Notes under the pieces: generated by a model
What the model was told of the DNA's origin: nothing
The model's database searches: none
What the model saw: only the letters and a program-made list of their open reading frames with translations
Position numbers and translations under genes: made by a program
Part shown: in pieces, positions 19,376 through 29,542 of the stretch
Position numbering within the stretch: the stretch's first letter is position 1
Layout of the letters: the number at the start of each line of letters is the position of its first letter
DNA from: Brenneria rubrifaciens
GTDB lineage: Bacteria > Pseudomonadota > Gammaproteobacteria > Enterobacterales > Enterobacteriaceae
NCBI RefSeq assembly: GCF_005484945.1
Contig: NZ_CP034035.1
Span: forward strand, 3,596,001 to 3,660,000
Length of the DNA stretch: 64,000 bases
Direction of reading: 5' to 3'

Positions 19376-20506
19376 TCAGGAGAAGAAACTCAGGATGGTG
19401 TTGATTACCGTACGCTGATTGACGTCAGACAGGTTGTAGAAGAGCGGCAGACGCACCAGACATTCACTTTCTTGCGTGGTATAACGATCTTCACCCGAAA
19501 ACAGTCCGAAGTTCAGCCCGGCAGGGCTGTCATGCAGCGGAATATAATGAAAAACCGTCAGGATTTCGGCTTCTTTCATCGCGTTGATAAAGTCGCGCCG
19601 ATCTTCCGCATCGCGCAGCTTGATATAAAACATGTGCGCGTTGTGAATACAGTTGGCCGGCACCGTCGGCAATGTAATGCGGCCGCCATCCGCCAGCGAT
19701 TTGAATGCGGCGTAATAGTTCTGCCACAGTCGTAAACGGCGTTCGTTAATCGGCCGGGCCGCCTCCAACTGGGCCCACAGGTAAGCGGCCTGAATATCCG
19801 CCATCAGATAGCTGGAGCCGATATCCCGCCAGGTGTACTTATCGACCTGCCCCCGGAAAAACTGGCTGCGGTTGGTGCCTTTTTCACGCACGATTTCCGC
19901 ACGTTCAATCAGATCAGGGTCATTAATCAGCGTCGCCCCGCCTTCACCGCCAGAGGTGTAATTCTTGGTTTCATGGAAGCTAAAACAGCCGATATGACCA
20001 ATCGAACCCAGTACGCGTCCTTTGTAGCTCGACATCATGCCCTGCGCCGCATCTTCAACCACAAAGAGATCGTATTTTTTCGCCAGCGCCATGATGACGT
20101 CCATCTCGCACGCCACACCCGCGTAATGAACCGGTACAATGATGCGCGTTTTATCGGTAATCGCGGCTTCGATTTTTGTTTCATCAATATTCATGGTATC
20201 CGGGCGAATATCGACAAACACGATTCTGGCGCCGCGCAGCACAAAAGCGTTGGCGGTCGAAACAAAGGTATAACTCGGCATGATGACTTCATCGCCGGGT
20301 TTGATACCCAGCAAGATGGCCGCCATTTCCAGTGAGGCGGTACAAGATGGCGTCAACAGGACTTTCTGGCTGCCGGAATAGTGCTCCAGCCACTGCTGAC
20401 AGCGACGGGTAAAACCACCGTCGCCGCACAGTTTGCCGCTACTCATGGCAGCCTGCATATAATCAAGCTCAGTACCTACGATCGGAGGCGCATTAAACGG
20501 AATCAT
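19376..20506 (-). CDS. wecE: dTDP-4-amino-4,6-dideoxygalactose transaminase
   Basis: WecE (RffA) is a PLP-dependent DegT/DnrJ/EryC1 aminotransferase converting dTDP-4-keto-6-deoxyglucose to dTDP-4-amino-4,6-dideoxygalactose for ECA. Visible features include VEDAAQGMMSSYKG with the cofactor aspartate and the FSFHETKNYTSGGEGG block with the Schiff-base lysine. ATG 20506 (MIPFNAPPIVG) gives 376 residues, as in E. coli; the longer upstream frame runs into wecD and is not used. Confidence 0.96.
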   Translation of the reverse strand: MIPFNAPPIVGTELDYMQAAMSSGKLCGDGGFTRRCQQWLEHYSGSQKVLLTPSCTASLEMAAILLGIKPGDEVIMPSYTFVSTANAFVLRGARIVFVDIRPDTMNIDETKIEAAITDKTRIIVPVHYAGVACEMDVIMALAKKYDLFVVEDAAQGMMSSYKGRVLGSIGHIGCFSFHETKNYTSGGEGGATLINDPDLIERAEIVREKGTNRSQFFRGQVDKYTWRDIGSSYLMADIQAAYLWAQLEAARPINERRLRLWQNYYAAFKSLADGGRITLPTVPANCIHNAHMFYIKLRDAEDRRDFINAMKEAEILTVFHYIPLHDSPAGLNFGLFSGEDRYTTQESECLVRLPLFYNLSDVNQRTVINTILSFFS

Positions 20507-20510
20507 GTGA

Positions 20511-21269
20511 TCACCTGTATAGCCAATAAGCCGTGTTCTCAACCCGGGCACCGCGGCGAAGATAAAGACGCAGCGCCGCCACATTACCGACCTGTGTCGC
20601 GATCTGTAAACGTTGTATCCCCTGCTGGCGGCACCACATTTCCGCCACCGACATCAGTTGTGAACCCACGCCGCGAACAGCGACGCCCGGAAAGACGCCG
20701 AGTAGCCCGATACGCGCTTGTGCATCGCCAAGCTGACGAATCGTCACCCAGCCTTGTGGCTGCCCGGCCTCGTTTTCCACCAGCAGACACAGGTTATCAA
20801 ACGCGCCGAGCACGGCATTTTCTATCCACTGGGCATAAAAACGGCCGCTGTCGGCGGGCTGATACCAGGGAGCGCGAAAACGGCTCAGGGAGAAAACCTG
20901 TGCTGCGGCCTGCCGCAACATCGGGATATCAGCGCTGTCGGCCACGCGCAAGCGAGGCAATGCCGTCGCCGTCGGCGTGTCATCCAGTGATAAGCAGAGA
21001 TCCACCTCACCTTCCACCAGACGAAAACCGGCATCAGCCAAAGCATCCGCCAGCACCAGATTATCTGCCGGTATCTTAGCCTGCGTCAGCCCATAGCGGT
21101 CCAGCGCCGCTGACGTCAAGACAGGCGCGGAAGACGAAAAATTCAGCTTGCCGCTAGCCAGGTTGAAAAATTCACTTTCCCAATTAAGCGGTTCAATCGT
21201 GGCGCGGATCGCAGGCGCGTCTGAGGACGTTTGCTTCTGCTCCGTCGGAATGAGGCCAGAATTTTTCAT
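20511..21269 (-). CDS. wecD: dTDP-4-amino-4,6-dideoxygalactose N-acetyltransferase
   Basis: WecD (RffC) acetylates the amino sugar made by WecE. The C-terminal half is a GNAT domain with LLGVFPGVAVRGVGSQLM as acetyl-CoA loop and NVAALRLYLRRGA near the end. At 252 residues it is slightly longer than the E. coli protein, with a divergent N-terminal extension of about 20 residues, so the start could be further in. It directly follows rffG; the rffH gene expected between them is absent. Confidence 0.93.
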   Translation of the reverse strand: MKNSGLIPTEQKQTSSDAPAIRATIEPLNWESEFFNLASGKLNFSSSAPVLTSAALDRYGLTQAKIPADNLVLADALADAGFRLVEGEVDLCLSLDDTPTATALPRLRVADSADIPMLRQAAAQVFSLSRFRAPWYQPADSGRFYAQWIENAVLGAFDNLCLLVENEAGQPQGWVTIRQLGDAQARIGLLGVFPGVAVRGVGSQLMSVAEMWCRQQGIQRLQIATQVGNVAALRLYLRRGARVENTAYWLYR

Positions 21270-21298
21270 GTCCGCTCCTTATCTCGCATGAATCAGCA

Positions 21299-22375
21299 TC
21301 AGTCAGCCTTCAGCCCCAAACGCTCGCCGGTGTAGGAGCCGTCCTGCACGCTGCGCCACCAAGGTTCATTATCCAGATACCAGTTGACGGTTTTTCTCAT
21401 ACCGGTTTCAAACGTTTCCTGTGGCCGCCAGCCCAGCTCGCGTTCAATTTTACCCGCGTCGATGGCGTAACGCATATCATGGCCGGGACGATCTTTCACA
21501 TAGGTGATTAAATCGCGATAGCGCTGCACACCAGCGGGTTTATTCGGCGCCAGTTGTTCCAGAAGGTCACAGATCGTCTGGACGACTTCAATGTTTCTAC
21601 GCTCGTTATGACCACCGATGTTATAGGTTTCCCCCACCTTGCCTTCCGTAGCCACTTTATAGAGTGCGCGAGCATGATCTTCTACAAACAGCCAGTCGCG
21701 GACCTGGGTCCCATCCCCATAAACCGGCAGTGGTTTACCGGCGATCGCATTCAGGATCGCCAGCGGAATCAGTTTCTCAGGGAAATGGTAAGGGCCATAG
21801 TTGTTGGAGCAGTTGGTGATAATGGTCGGCAGACCGTAGGTGCGCAGCCAGGCGCGTACAAGATGGTCGCTGGCGGCTTTAGACGCCGAGTAAGGGCTGC
21901 TCGGCGCATAAGGCGTCGTTTCCGTAAACAGATCGTCAGTACCGTGCAAATCGCCAAACACTTCATCGGTTGAGATGTGGTGAAAGCGGAACGCTTCTTT
22001 TGCCGCCGCCGCCATACTTTGCCAATAGCAGCGTGCCGCTTCCAGTAGATTGTAAGTGCCCACTATATTAGTTTCGATGAATGCCGCCGGAGCATCAATA
22101 GAGCGATCGACATGACTTTCCGCCGCCAGATGCATCACCCTCTCAGGCTGATAGTCGGCAAACACCCGATCCAGCGCCGCCCGATCGCCAATATCAACCG
22201 GTTCAAAAGCAAAACGGTCGCTGCCCACTACCGGCGCCAGAGAAGACAGGTTGCCGGCGTAGGTGAGTTTGTCCACCACCACTACGCTATCCGGCGTTTC
22301 GGTCAGAATATGCCTTACCAACGCTGAACCAATAAATCCGGCACCGCCGGTAATTAAAACGCGTTTCAACGCCAC
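21299..22375 (-). CDS. rffG: dTDP-glucose 4,6-dehydratase
   Basis: RffG makes dTDP-4-keto-6-deoxyglucose for the Fuc4NAc branch of ECA. It is a short-chain dehydrogenase-fold enzyme of 358 residues with GGAGFIG (10-16) for NAD binding, catalytic STDEVFGD (135-142, T136-D137-E138) and YSASK (Y162, K166). It overlaps the end of wecC by 10 bases. It needs dTDP-glucose, whose synthesising enzyme (RffH/RmlA) is not in this operon. Confidence 0.96.
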   Translation of the reverse strand: MALKRVLITGGAGFIGSALVRHILTETPDSVVVVDKLTYAGNLSSLAPVVGSDRFAFEPVDIGDRAALDRVFADYQPERVMHLAAESHVDRSIDAPAAFIETNIVGTYNLLEAARCYWQSMAAAAKEAFRFHHISTDEVFGDLHGTDDLFTETTPYAPSSPYSASKAASDHLVRAWLRTYGLPTIITNCSNNYGPYHFPEKLIPLAILNAIAGKPLPVYGDGTQVRDWLFVEDHARALYKVATEGKVGETYNIGGHNERRNIEVVQTICDLLEQLAPNKPAGVQRYRDLITYVKDRPGHDMRYAIDAGKIERELGWRPQETFETGMRKTVNWYLDNEPWWRSVQDGSYTGERLGLKAD

Positions 22376-23628
22376 ACTCCTTTTGTATCAATCACCCACT
22401 TTTGTTTGATCTCTTCGGGGTTTATCGTTTTAAACTGTCGGTGATCGACCAGCATCACCAGCACATCGGCATCCCCTAACGCCGACGCGGTATCGGCCAA
22501 CTGTACATGCCCGGCCAGCGCTGCGGGCAGTTGTTTCACGTTGGGCTCTACCGCCAGCGTGCTCCCCGTGTGCCACTGCGCAATCATTTCCGTAATTTCC
22601 GCCGCCGGGCTTTCACGCAGGTCGTCAATATCCGGCTTAAACGCCAGGCCAAAGCAGGCTATCGTGACTTCGCTGGCGCGTTTGTCGGTCTGAGCCAGAT
22701 AATCGGCCACCGCCGCTTTAACCCGATCGACGACCCACAGCGGTTTGCCGTCATTCACCAGCCTGGCCGTGTGGATGAGTCTCGCCTGTTGCGGATTCTG
22801 AGCCACGATAAACCAGGGGTCCACGGCTATGCAGTGCCCGCCCACACCAGGACCGGGTTGCAGAATATTGACGCGCGGATGGCGGTTTGCCAATCGGATA
22901 AGTTCCCATACGTTAATATTCTGCTCGGCACAAATCAGCGATAGCTCATTGGCGAACGCAATGTTGACATCACGAAAGCTATTTTCCGTCAGCTTGCACA
23001 TTTCGGCCGTCCGGGAGTTAGTAACTACACACTCACCTTCAAGGAAGATTTTGTATAGTTCGCTGGCCCTGGCGGAACACGCCGGCGTCATACCGCCAAT
23101 GACCCGATCGTTTTTAATCAATTCGACCATCACCTGCCCCGGCAAAACGCGCTCAGGACAGTAGGCGATGTTGATGTCCGCCGCCGCGCCCGCCTGCTGC
23201 GGGAAAGTCAGGTCAGGACGGGCCTGAGCCAGCCACGCCGCCATCTGCTCGGTTGCACCGACAGGCGAGGTGGATTCCAGAACCACCAGGTCGCCCTTTT
23301 TCAGTACGGGAGCAATCGACTCCGCCGCAGCTTGTACATAGCACATGTCGGGTTCATGATCGTCCTTGAAAGGCGTCGGCACGGCAATCAGAAAAGCATC
23401 TGCCGCAACGGGCCTGCTCAATGCCTGCAAATAGCCGTTTTTTACCGCCGCGTTTACCAGCGTGTCCAAATCCGGCTCGACAATATGAATCTCCCCCCGG
23501 TTAATGGTGTCTACCGCCTGTTTGTTGACATCAATACCCACCACATTTTTTTTCCGAGACGCAAACGCCGCCGCGGTCGGCAAACCGATGTAACCCAGTC
23601 CAATAACGGAAATTGTGTCAAAACTCAT
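22366..23628 (-). CDS. wecC: UDP-N-acetyl-D-mannosamine dehydrogenase
   Basis: WecC oxidises UDP-ManNAc to UDP-ManNAcA with NAD, the donor used by WecG. The 420-residue protein starts [19 protein letters not shown], a Rossmann dinucleotide motif. It has the NAD-sugar dehydrogenase features [11 protein letters not shown] and [16 protein letters not shown], which contains the catalytic cysteine. ATG 23628 follows a GGTGAG ribosome binding site. A 121-base gap with a hairpin separates it from wecB. Confidence 0.96.
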   Translation of the reverse strand: MSFDTISVIGLGYIGLPTAAAFASRKKNVVGIDVNKQAVDTINRGEIHIVEPDLDTLVNAAVKNGYLQALSRPVAADAFLIAVPTPFKDDHEPDMCYVQAAAESIAPVLKKGDLVVLESTSPVGATEQMAAWLAQARPDLTFPQQAGAAADINIAYCPERVLPGQVMVELIKNDRVIGGMTPACSARASELYKIFLEGECVVTNSRTAEMCKLTENSFRDVNIAFANELSLICAEQNINVWELIRLANRHPRVNILQPGPGVGGHCIAVDPWFIVAQNPQQARLIHTARLVNDGKPLWVVDRVKAAVADYLAQTDKRASEVTIACFGLAFKPDIDDLRESPAAEITEMIAQWHTGSTLAVEPNVKQLPAALAGHVQLADTASALGDADVLVMLVDHRQFKTINPEEIKQKWVIDTKGVWR

Positions 23629-23680
23629 AGTCTCACCTGGTATTCTTTGACGGTCAGTTTCCTGCCCGTCCCTCTTCGAG

Positions 23681-23696
23681 CCGCCGCAAGCGGCGG
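23681..23696. repeat. GC-rich hairpin between wecB and wecC
   Basis: CCGCCG-CAAG-CGGCGG is a perfect 6-bp GC stem with a tetraloop, followed on the plus strand by TTTTT. On the operon (minus) strand it is preceded by A residues, so it cannot act as a normal terminator for wec transcription. It may be a stability or pausing element, or a repetitive extragenic hairpin. Confidence 0.5.
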
Positions 23697-23749
23697 TTTT
23701 TACAGCGGGCTGAATGGCCACCCTTTCGGGCCGCTTAATCGAGCATGGA

Positions 23750-24871
23750 CTAGCGTGAACGTTTTAACGCTTCGATAATTCGCTGGCAGGCCTGACCATC
23801 ACCATAAGGATTGTGTGCGCGGCTCATGGCCTGGTATTCATTTTCATCGGTCAGAAGCAGGGAAACCGTATCCACAATCTTCACCACGTCGGTCCCCACC
23901 AATCTCACCGTCCCGGCCTCGATCGCCTCGGGACGCTCGGTGGTTTCACGCATAACCAGCACCGGCTTGCCTAATGACGGCGCCTCTTCCTGAATCCCGC
24001 CAGAATCGGTCAAAATCATATACGAACGATTCATCAGATAAACAAACGGCAGATAGTCCTGCGGAGCAATCAGCTTCACGTTGGCGATACCGCTCAGAAT
24101 ACGGTTCACTGGCTCACTGACATTCGGATTAAGATGTACCGGGTAAACCACCTGTACGTTTGGATGCCGTCTGGCGATATCGGCCAACGCACTGCATATG
24201 CGCTCAAAACCGCCGCCAAAACTTTCACGGCGGTGCCCGGTAACCAGAATCAGCTTCTTACTTTCATCCAGAAAAGCGTATTGCTGGTCCAGACGGCGAT
24301 ACAAGTCCGTATCGCTGATGATGCGATCCCGTACCCAGAACAACGCATCTATCACCGTATTCCCGGTAACCACAATATGCCGATCCGACAAATTCTCGCG
24401 CAGTAGATTCTGACGGGCATTTTCCGTTGGCGCAAAATGGTACATGGCCAGATGGCCGGTCAGCTTCCGGTTAGCCTCTTCCGGCCAGGGAGAATAGAGA
24501 TTGCCGGTACGCAGCCCGGCCTCCACATGCCCAACGGGAATACGTTGATAAAACGCAGCCAGACTGGTGGCGAGTGTGGTGGTGGTGTCGCCGTGCACCA
24601 GCACCAGATCGGGTTTAAATTCCGCCATAACCGGCTCAAGCCCCGCCAGAATGCGACAGGATATCTCACAGAGACTCTGTCCAGGCTGCATGATATTCAG
24701 ATCGTAATCTGGCGTAATACTGAACAAGCGCAATACCTGATCCAACATCTCCCGATGCTGGGCCGTTACGCAAACTCTCAATTCAAGAGCTTCATCTTGA
24801 GACAGGGCATGAACCAGCGGCGCCATTTTAATGGCCTCCGGCCGGGTGCCGAAAACAGTCAACACTTTCAC
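23750..24871 (-). CDS. wecB: UDP-N-acetylglucosamine 2-epimerase (non-hydrolysing)
   Basis: WecB converts UDP-GlcNAc to UDP-ManNAc for ECA. The 373 residues start [19 protein letters not shown], the hallmark of the family, followed by [21 protein letters not shown] and [18 protein letters not shown], all conserved active-site segments of the GT-B-like fold. It lies 68 bases downstream of wzzE. Confidence 0.97.
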   Translation of the reverse strand: MKVLTVFGTRPEAIKMAPLVHALSQDEALELRVCVTAQHREMLDQVLRLFSITPDYDLNIMQPGQSLCEISCRILAGLEPVMAEFKPDLVLVHGDTTTTLATSLAAFYQRIPVGHVEAGLRTGNLYSPWPEEANRKLTGHLAMYHFAPTENARQNLLRENLSDRHIVVTGNTVIDALFWVRDRIISDTDLYRRLDQQYAFLDESKKLILVTGHRRESFGGGFERICSALADIARRHPNVQVVYPVHLNPNVSEPVNRILSGIANVKLIAPQDYLPFVYLMNRSYMILTDSGGIQEEAPSLGKPVLVMRETTERPEAIEAGTVRLVGTDVVKIVDTVSLLLTDENEYQAMSRAHNPYGDGQACQRIIEALKRSR

Positions 24872-24939
24872 AGCGAATCTCTTTAGTCAGGTTAGACGCA
24901 GACTTTTGACTGCGAATCGGATGTCAATCAACAAGCTGA

Positions 24940-25986
24940 TTAACGTGGACGGCGTAACAAAGCAAAACCTGCGCCCACTAAGGCACCGATCATTCCCCAC
25001 ATCACCATCAGAAAAGCGCGGCGCGGACTATCACGCTTCACCGGTTCTTCTGGCGTACGCAAGTAACGGTAGGTCTGGAAATCGGCGTCAAGTGTAGGCC
25101 CGACATTCAGAGTGGTCAGCATGGCGCGATTTTGATCGTACTCGAGATCATAGTGCGGCCCGCTGACTTGCAAAGACTCCAGACGTGCCTGCAACATTGG
25201 CCTTCCCAGTAAAAACATTTCTGATGCCGGCAGCTCATCCGTCGGCGTATCGGTCTGGCTACGGCTTATGCCTTGCTGCTGGGCGATTTTCAGCGCCTGT
25301 TCGACGCTACGGATTTCACGTTCATAAATCGCCCTGGCGACGGCTTCCTGCCGCTTGATCTGCGACTTGATAAAAATGGTTCTGGCCGCCCATGCGCCCA
25401 TGATCTCTTCATTCAAGTGGCCCGCCGCATGTTGACTGGCAAACGCCACATACTGACGAAGTAATGTATTGGCATCGGCGGGCGTTTCCGCGACCAGCTT
25501 CACCGTATCAAGGATTTTTTTAGCCTCATCACGCGGCGTAAACTGAATATTATTCACCAACTCATCCAGCAGCGCGGCATCAGCCTTCACGTCCCCTTCC
25601 TGACGCTGTTTGTAATAGTCGGTCTGCAACCAGAAATCCCGGCGGGTGTCATATGCCGCCAGTTGCATGATGAACTCATTATAAACATCGGCGGAAATAG
25701 AAGGCTGTTCCGATTGCGGGACAGAAAAGGCTTTCGCATCCAGATTGCGCAGAAACTGCTGCTGCGAATAGTACCCGCCTAACATCGTTACCGTCGGTTT
25801 ATCGGTAATCGCCATCGCACTCCACGCCTGTTTTACCAAGTAGGAATAGAGTAAAGCCGTCGCGCCAAACAGCAACGCAACAGCGATGATCCAAAGCTTA
25901 CCGCGCCACAGCGCGCGAGCTAAGCTGCGAATGTCCAACTCATTATCGACTAACGTATCCATGGTAGACAGGTTCTCTGATTTCAT
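24940..25986 (-). CDS. wzzE: ECA chain-length regulator
   Basis: WzzE is a polysaccharide co-polymerase that sets the modal length of ECA chains together with WzyE. The 348-residue protein shows the two expected membrane helices, one near residues 32-52 and one near the C-terminus (AFLMVMWGMIGALVGAGFALL). Between them is a long periplasmic coiled-coil-rich domain, and a proline-rich PEEPVKRDSPRR segment precedes the second helix. Confidence 0.95.
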   Translation of the reverse strand: MKSENLSTMDTLVDNELDIRSLARALWRGKLWIIAVALLFGATALLYSYLVKQAWSAMAITDKPTVTMLGGYYSQQQFLRNLDAKAFSVPQSEQPSISADVYNEFIMQLAAYDTRRDFWLQTDYYKQRQEGDVKADAALLDELVNNIQFTPRDEAKKILDTVKLVAETPADANTLLRQYVAFASQHAAGHLNEEIMGAWAARTIFIKSQIKRQEAVARAIYEREIRSVEQALKIAQQQGISRSQTDTPTDELPASEMFLLGRPMLQARLESLQVSGPHYDLEYDQNRAMLTTLNVGPTLDADFQTYRYLRTPEEPVKRDSPRRAFLMVMWGMIGALVGAGFALLRRPR

Positions 25987-26007
25987 TACTTCCCCAACGT
26001 TATTTGG

Positions 26008-27105
26008 TCAAGGTAACAGCTTCTGCTCATCGGTATGCCGCATGCGGCGTTTGATTCGCTTAATAAAACGCGCGACTCGCCATGCGCGTTTCAGGCAGTA
26101 GCCATAGAGCAAAAACACTAGCAAGAATAATGCCAACATAGTCCATTCTGGAACAAAAGAGAGATATTCTCCAAGTACGCCGATCGCCGCCAGTAGTGCT
26201 GCTGCTAATGTAATCAATACAAAAGCCTGCCGGGACGTAAAGCCCGCCCGCATCATTAAATGATGAATATGCTGGCGGTCGGGAGAAAACGGGCTCATCC
26301 CCTTACGTAAGCGGCGATACATAATCGCAATCATATCAATGAGAGGGATCGCGATAATCCATAATGCGGTAACTGGATTGATCGGATGCTGGTTACCTTG
26401 TGTGGTCTGAATCAGTATCCAAATCGCCGTGAAACCGATCATCGTGCTCCCGGCATCGCCCATGAACACCTTGAAGCGTTTACCGAAAACGCCGAGATTC
26501 AGTAGAATGTAGGGTAGCGTAGCGGCGATCATGGCAAAGCACCACAGTGCCAGATTCATATGGCCGTTCAGATAGAGCAATATCCCCATCGCACCAAACG
26601 AGACGCTGGATAATCCGCCCAATAATCCGTCAATCCCGTCGACCATGTTGAAGGCATTTATTGCGGCCCAGACCGCAAACAGCGTGAACAGATAACTAAA
26701 AGGCCCCAGTCCCATTTGCCACGGCCCCAAAATGTTTCCCAGATTATGTAAGGAGAGTCCTGCGAATCCCATCATGATGGCCGCGACGCATGCCTGCACG
26801 ACAGCTCGGATCTTCACGCTGATATCAAAACGGTCGTCCAGCGCGCCGACAAACACCAGCACACCGGCGCAAAACAGGTAAAGTCGGAAATTGGGAATGT
26901 AGAAATCGGTGATCAGAAAGGTAAAGCAAATCCCGGCGTACACGGAAATTCCGCCAACCAAAGGAATTACTCCCCGGTGCCGTTTACGGTAGTTCGGGCG
27001 ATCGACAAGCCCTATCTTTTTCGCCACCTGGCGAGCAAAAAACAGGAAGCCCAGAGAAAACAGGAAAATGATTAATAATTCGATACTCATAATGAGTAAA
27101 TTCAC
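26008..27105 (-). CDS. wecA: UDP-GlcNAc:undecaprenyl-phosphate GlcNAc-1-P transferase
   Basis: WecA starts ECA (and many O-antigen) lipid-linked sugars on undecaprenyl phosphate. The 365-residue integral membrane protein of about 11 helices has the PNPT-family motifs GALDDRFD, NAFNMVDGIDGL and FMGDAGST, and the HIHH motif in SPDRQHIHHLMM. First gene of the ECA operon; the frame start MNLLIMSIELL matches E. coli WecA. Confidence 0.97.
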   Translation of the reverse strand: MNLLIMSIELLIIFLFSLGFLFFARQVAKKIGLVDRPNYRKRHRGVIPLVGGISVYAGICFTFLITDFYIPNFRLYLFCAGVLVFVGALDDRFDISVKIRAVVQACVAAIMMGFAGLSLHNLGNILGPWQMGLGPFSYLFTLFAVWAAINAFNMVDGIDGLLGGLSSVSFGAMGILLYLNGHMNLALWCFAMIAATLPYILLNLGVFGKRFKVFMGDAGSTMIGFTAIWILIQTTQGNQHPINPVTALWIIAIPLIDMIAIMYRRLRKGMSPFSPDRQHIHHLMMRAGFTSRQAFVLITLAAALLAAIGVLGEYLSFVPEWTMLALFLLVFLLYGYCLKRAWRVARFIKRIKRRMRHTDEQKLLP

Positions 27106-27210
27106 CGTTCACAGCTCGCTGTGGCTGCTTAATATATGCTCGGTTTACGCCTTGAATACTACCAATCGCAATGATACTTCTCCATTCAGCAAGGCAACAT
27201 CACATCGACT

Positions 27211-27275
27211 CATCATACTTCAAGCTGCATATGCGTTGTTCAAAACGACAACGTGTTGTCCTGCAACTCGAATAG
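27211..27275. repeat. Imperfect palindromic intergenic repeat
   Basis: The segment has ends TACTTCAAGCTGCA and TGCAACTCGAA, with an inner perfect inverted pair CGTTGT/ACAACG. It resembles a dispersed intergenic element I associate with Pectobacterium, Yersinia and Serratia genomes, here partly decayed. It sits in the 312-base gap between rho and wecA, which otherwise contains the rho terminator and the ECA operon promoter region. Confidence 0.45.
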
Positions 27276-27370
27276 GATAAGCCTGCCTCCTGGCGGTCAG
27301 CATAGTCTAAAAGAACGCAGTTTATTACCTTAAATGGTTCAAATAACGCCCCATTTACCGGTACAGATAT

Positions 27371-27400
27371 AAAAAACGCCACGACCCTGCGTGGCGTTCC
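27371..27400 (-). terminator. rho gene terminator
   Basis: Minus-strand stem AACGCCACG/CGTGGCGTT with loop CAGGGT is followed by a T run (GTTTTTTAT). It lies 17 bases after the rho stop and separates rho from the ECA operon. Confidence 0.88.
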
Positions 27401-27417
27401 CCGAGTTCATCTGTGCT

Positions 27418-28677
27418 TTACGAACGCTTCATCATATCGAAGAATTCATCGTTAGTTTTGGTCATCGCCAACTTGTTAATCAAGAACTCCATCGCGTCAA
27501 TCTCACCCATCGGGTGAATGATCTTGCGCAGAATCCACATTTTCTGAAGTTCTTCAGACGTGGTAAGCAATTCTTCTTTACGCGTACCGGACCGGTTGTA
27601 ATCGATAGCCGGGAATACACGTTTTTCAGCAATTTTACGCGCGAGATGCAGCTCCATGTTACCGGTGCCTTTAAACTCTTCGTAAATCACTTCGTCCATT
27701 TTCGATCCGGTATCAACCAGTGCGGTGGCAATGATCGTTAAACTACCGCCTTCTTCAACGTTTCGGGCGGCGCCAAAGAAGCGTTTTGGACGATGCAGGG
27801 CGTTGGCGTCCACACCACCGGTCAATACTTTACCGGAAGCAGGCACCACAGTGTTATATGCACGCGCCAGACGTGTGATGGAATCCAGCAGAATGATGAC
27901 GTCTTTTTTATGTTCAACCAGACGCTTCGCTTTTTCGATGACCATTTCGGCAACCTGAACATGGCGGGAAGCCGGTTCATCAAAGGTAGAAGCAACGACT
28001 TCTCCTTTGACCAGACGCTGCATCTCGGTCACTTCTTCCGGGCGCTCGTCAATCAACAGCACCATCAGCACACAGTCAGGATGGTTGTAGGCAATGCTTT
28101 GTGCGATGTTTTGCAGCAGCATTGTTTTACCCGCTTTCGGCGGAGCTACGATCAGACCACGCTGACCGCGGCCGATAGGCGCTGCCAAATCCAGTACGCG
28201 GGCCGTCAAATCTTCTGTGGATCCATTACCCCGCTCCATACGCAGGCGGGAATTCGCGTGCAGGGGAGTAAGGTTTTCAAACAGGATTTTACTGCGGGCG
28301 TTTTCTGGTTTGTCGTAATTGACTTCGTTAACTTTCAGCAGGGCAAAATAGCGTTCGCCTTCTTTCGGCGGGCGAATTTTTCCTGAAATGGTGTCACCAG
28401 TACGAAGGTTAAAACGGCGGATTTGGCTGGGGGAAACATAGATATCATCAGGACCGGCAAGGTAGGAACTGTCTGCTGAACGGAGGAAGCCGAAGCCATC
28501 CTGCAATATCTCCAGCACACCGTCGCCGAAAATATCCTCGCCACTTTTCGCGTGTTGCTTGAGAATGGCAAAAATAATATCCTGCTTGCGCATGCGAGCG
28601 AGGTTTTCCAGTCCCATATTTTCGCCAAGAGTAATCAACTCAGAAACTGGCGTATTCTTTAATTCGGTAAGATTCAT
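27418..28677 (-). CDS. rho: Transcription termination factor Rho
   Basis: Rho is the hexameric RNA-dependent ATPase that ends many transcripts. The 419 residues equal the E. coli length. The N-terminal RNA-binding domain includes [21 protein letters not shown] (from residue 61), and Walker A is [12 protein letters not shown] (174-185), with Walker B and the Q/R loops following. Start ATG 28677 gives [16 protein letters not shown]. coli rho has a long autoregulated leader, and a leader of similar length is present here. Confidence 0.98.
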   Translation of the reverse strand: MNLTELKNTPVSELITLGENMGLENLARMRKQDIIFAILKQHAKSGEDIFGDGVLEILQDGFGFLRSADSSYLAGPDDIYVSPSQIRRFNLRTGDTISGKIRPPKEGERYFALLKVNEVNYDKPENARSKILFENLTPLHANSRLRMERGNGSTEDLTARVLDLAAPIGRGQRGLIVAPPKAGKTMLLQNIAQSIAYNHPDCVLMVLLIDERPEEVTEMQRLVKGEVVASTFDEPASRHVQVAEMVIEKAKRLVEHKKDVIILLDSITRLARAYNTVVPASGKVLTGGVDANALHRPKRFFGAARNVEEGGSLTIIATALVDTGSKMDEVIYEEFKGTGNMELHLARKIAEKRVFPAIDYNRSGTRKEELLTTSEELQKMWILRKIIHPMGEIDAMEFLINKLAMTKTNDEFFDMMKRS

Positions 28678-29096
28678 AGTGGTGGGTTCTTAAACTCGGG
28701 GTAAATCTCGAACTATTAACGTGAATGGTATGGCAGGGTCATCCGTGCCTCTATAATAACCTTCAACCACCGAACCCCCGTTTTGTTGCGTTCTTAACGC
28801 ATGCAGAGTCTGCGCAAAACGACAGCAAGGGATCGAAGATACTAAAACCAATTATTTTAAAACTATTAGATTGCCCAAACCAGTAACAAACGTTTTTGTA
28901 AATCAATGACTTTCCGGTTTTGGCACAGAATAATACTTTAGATTCAAACTTTCAGGTTTAAGCTTAAGGGCTCAAACGTAGGTAAGTACGATATGCAGTA
29001 TTGATGAATCTAACACGCTTCCTGATGGGCGGCAAGCGGTCAATAGAGAATTACTCATGTTGGCTGCCACCCTCAGGAATGGAAATACAAGACGAA
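28678..29096 (-). promoter_or_regulatory. rho leader and promoter region
   Basis: The 419-base gap between trxA and rho presumably holds the rho promoter and the untranslated leader where Rho autoregulates. I looked for a counterpart of the E. coli rhoL leader peptide on the minus strand and found only very short frames (for example eight codons beginning ATGACCCTG). The gap contains a C-poor, AT-rich stretch around 28,840-28,980. Confidence 0.5.
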
Positions 29097-29423
29097 TTAC
29101 AGGTTGGCGGTCAGGAACTCTTTCAATTGTCCTTTAGACAGCGCACCCACTTTGGTCGCCGCCACTTCGCCATTCTTAAACAACAGCAGAGTAGGAATAC
29201 CACGAATACCGTATTTCGGCGCAGTCGCCGGATTCTCATCAATATTGAGCTTGGCAACCGTCAGTTTATCGTAGAACTCTTCTGCAATTTCATCCAGAAT
29301 TGGAGCGATCATTTTACAGGGACCACACCACTCAGCCCAGAAATCAACCAGGGTTACGCCCTCAGCCTGCAATACTTTCGTATCGAAACAGTCATCGGTC
29401 AGGTGAATAATTTTATCGCTCAT
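29097..29423 (-). CDS. trxA: Thioredoxin 1
   Basis: The general cytoplasmic disulfide reductant, also reducing ribonucleotide reductase. The 108-residue protein has the active site WCGPCK at residues 32-37 and the conserved cis-proline segment [12 protein letters not shown] cysteine at residue 12 (TDDCFD) replaces the serine of E. coli thioredoxin, giving a third cysteine. It is divergent from rhlB, as in E. coli. Confidence 0.98.
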   Translation of the reverse strand: MSDKIIHLTDDCFDTKVLQAEGVTLVDFWAEWCGPCKMIAPILDEIAEEFYDKLTVAKLNIDENPATAPKYGIRGIPTLLLFKNGEVAATKVGALSKGQLKEFLTANL

Positions 29424-29542
29424 GTTTTACTCCACAGGATTATCTTTACCTTGTTGGTGTAGCATTAACCAACAACAAGGTTGACTTTATTTCACCGGAT
29501 ACGCTTTCGTAAAGCAATAGTTAGCTGATATTCTATCACACT

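Noticed and set aside
20381..21079. A 232-residue plus-strand frame
   Set aside because: It is antisense to wecE and wecD, with low-complexity P- and R-rich composition.
28678..28990. Counterpart of the rhoL leader peptide
   Set aside because: Only very short frames occur on the minus strand; none resembles the E. coli 33-residue leader peptide.
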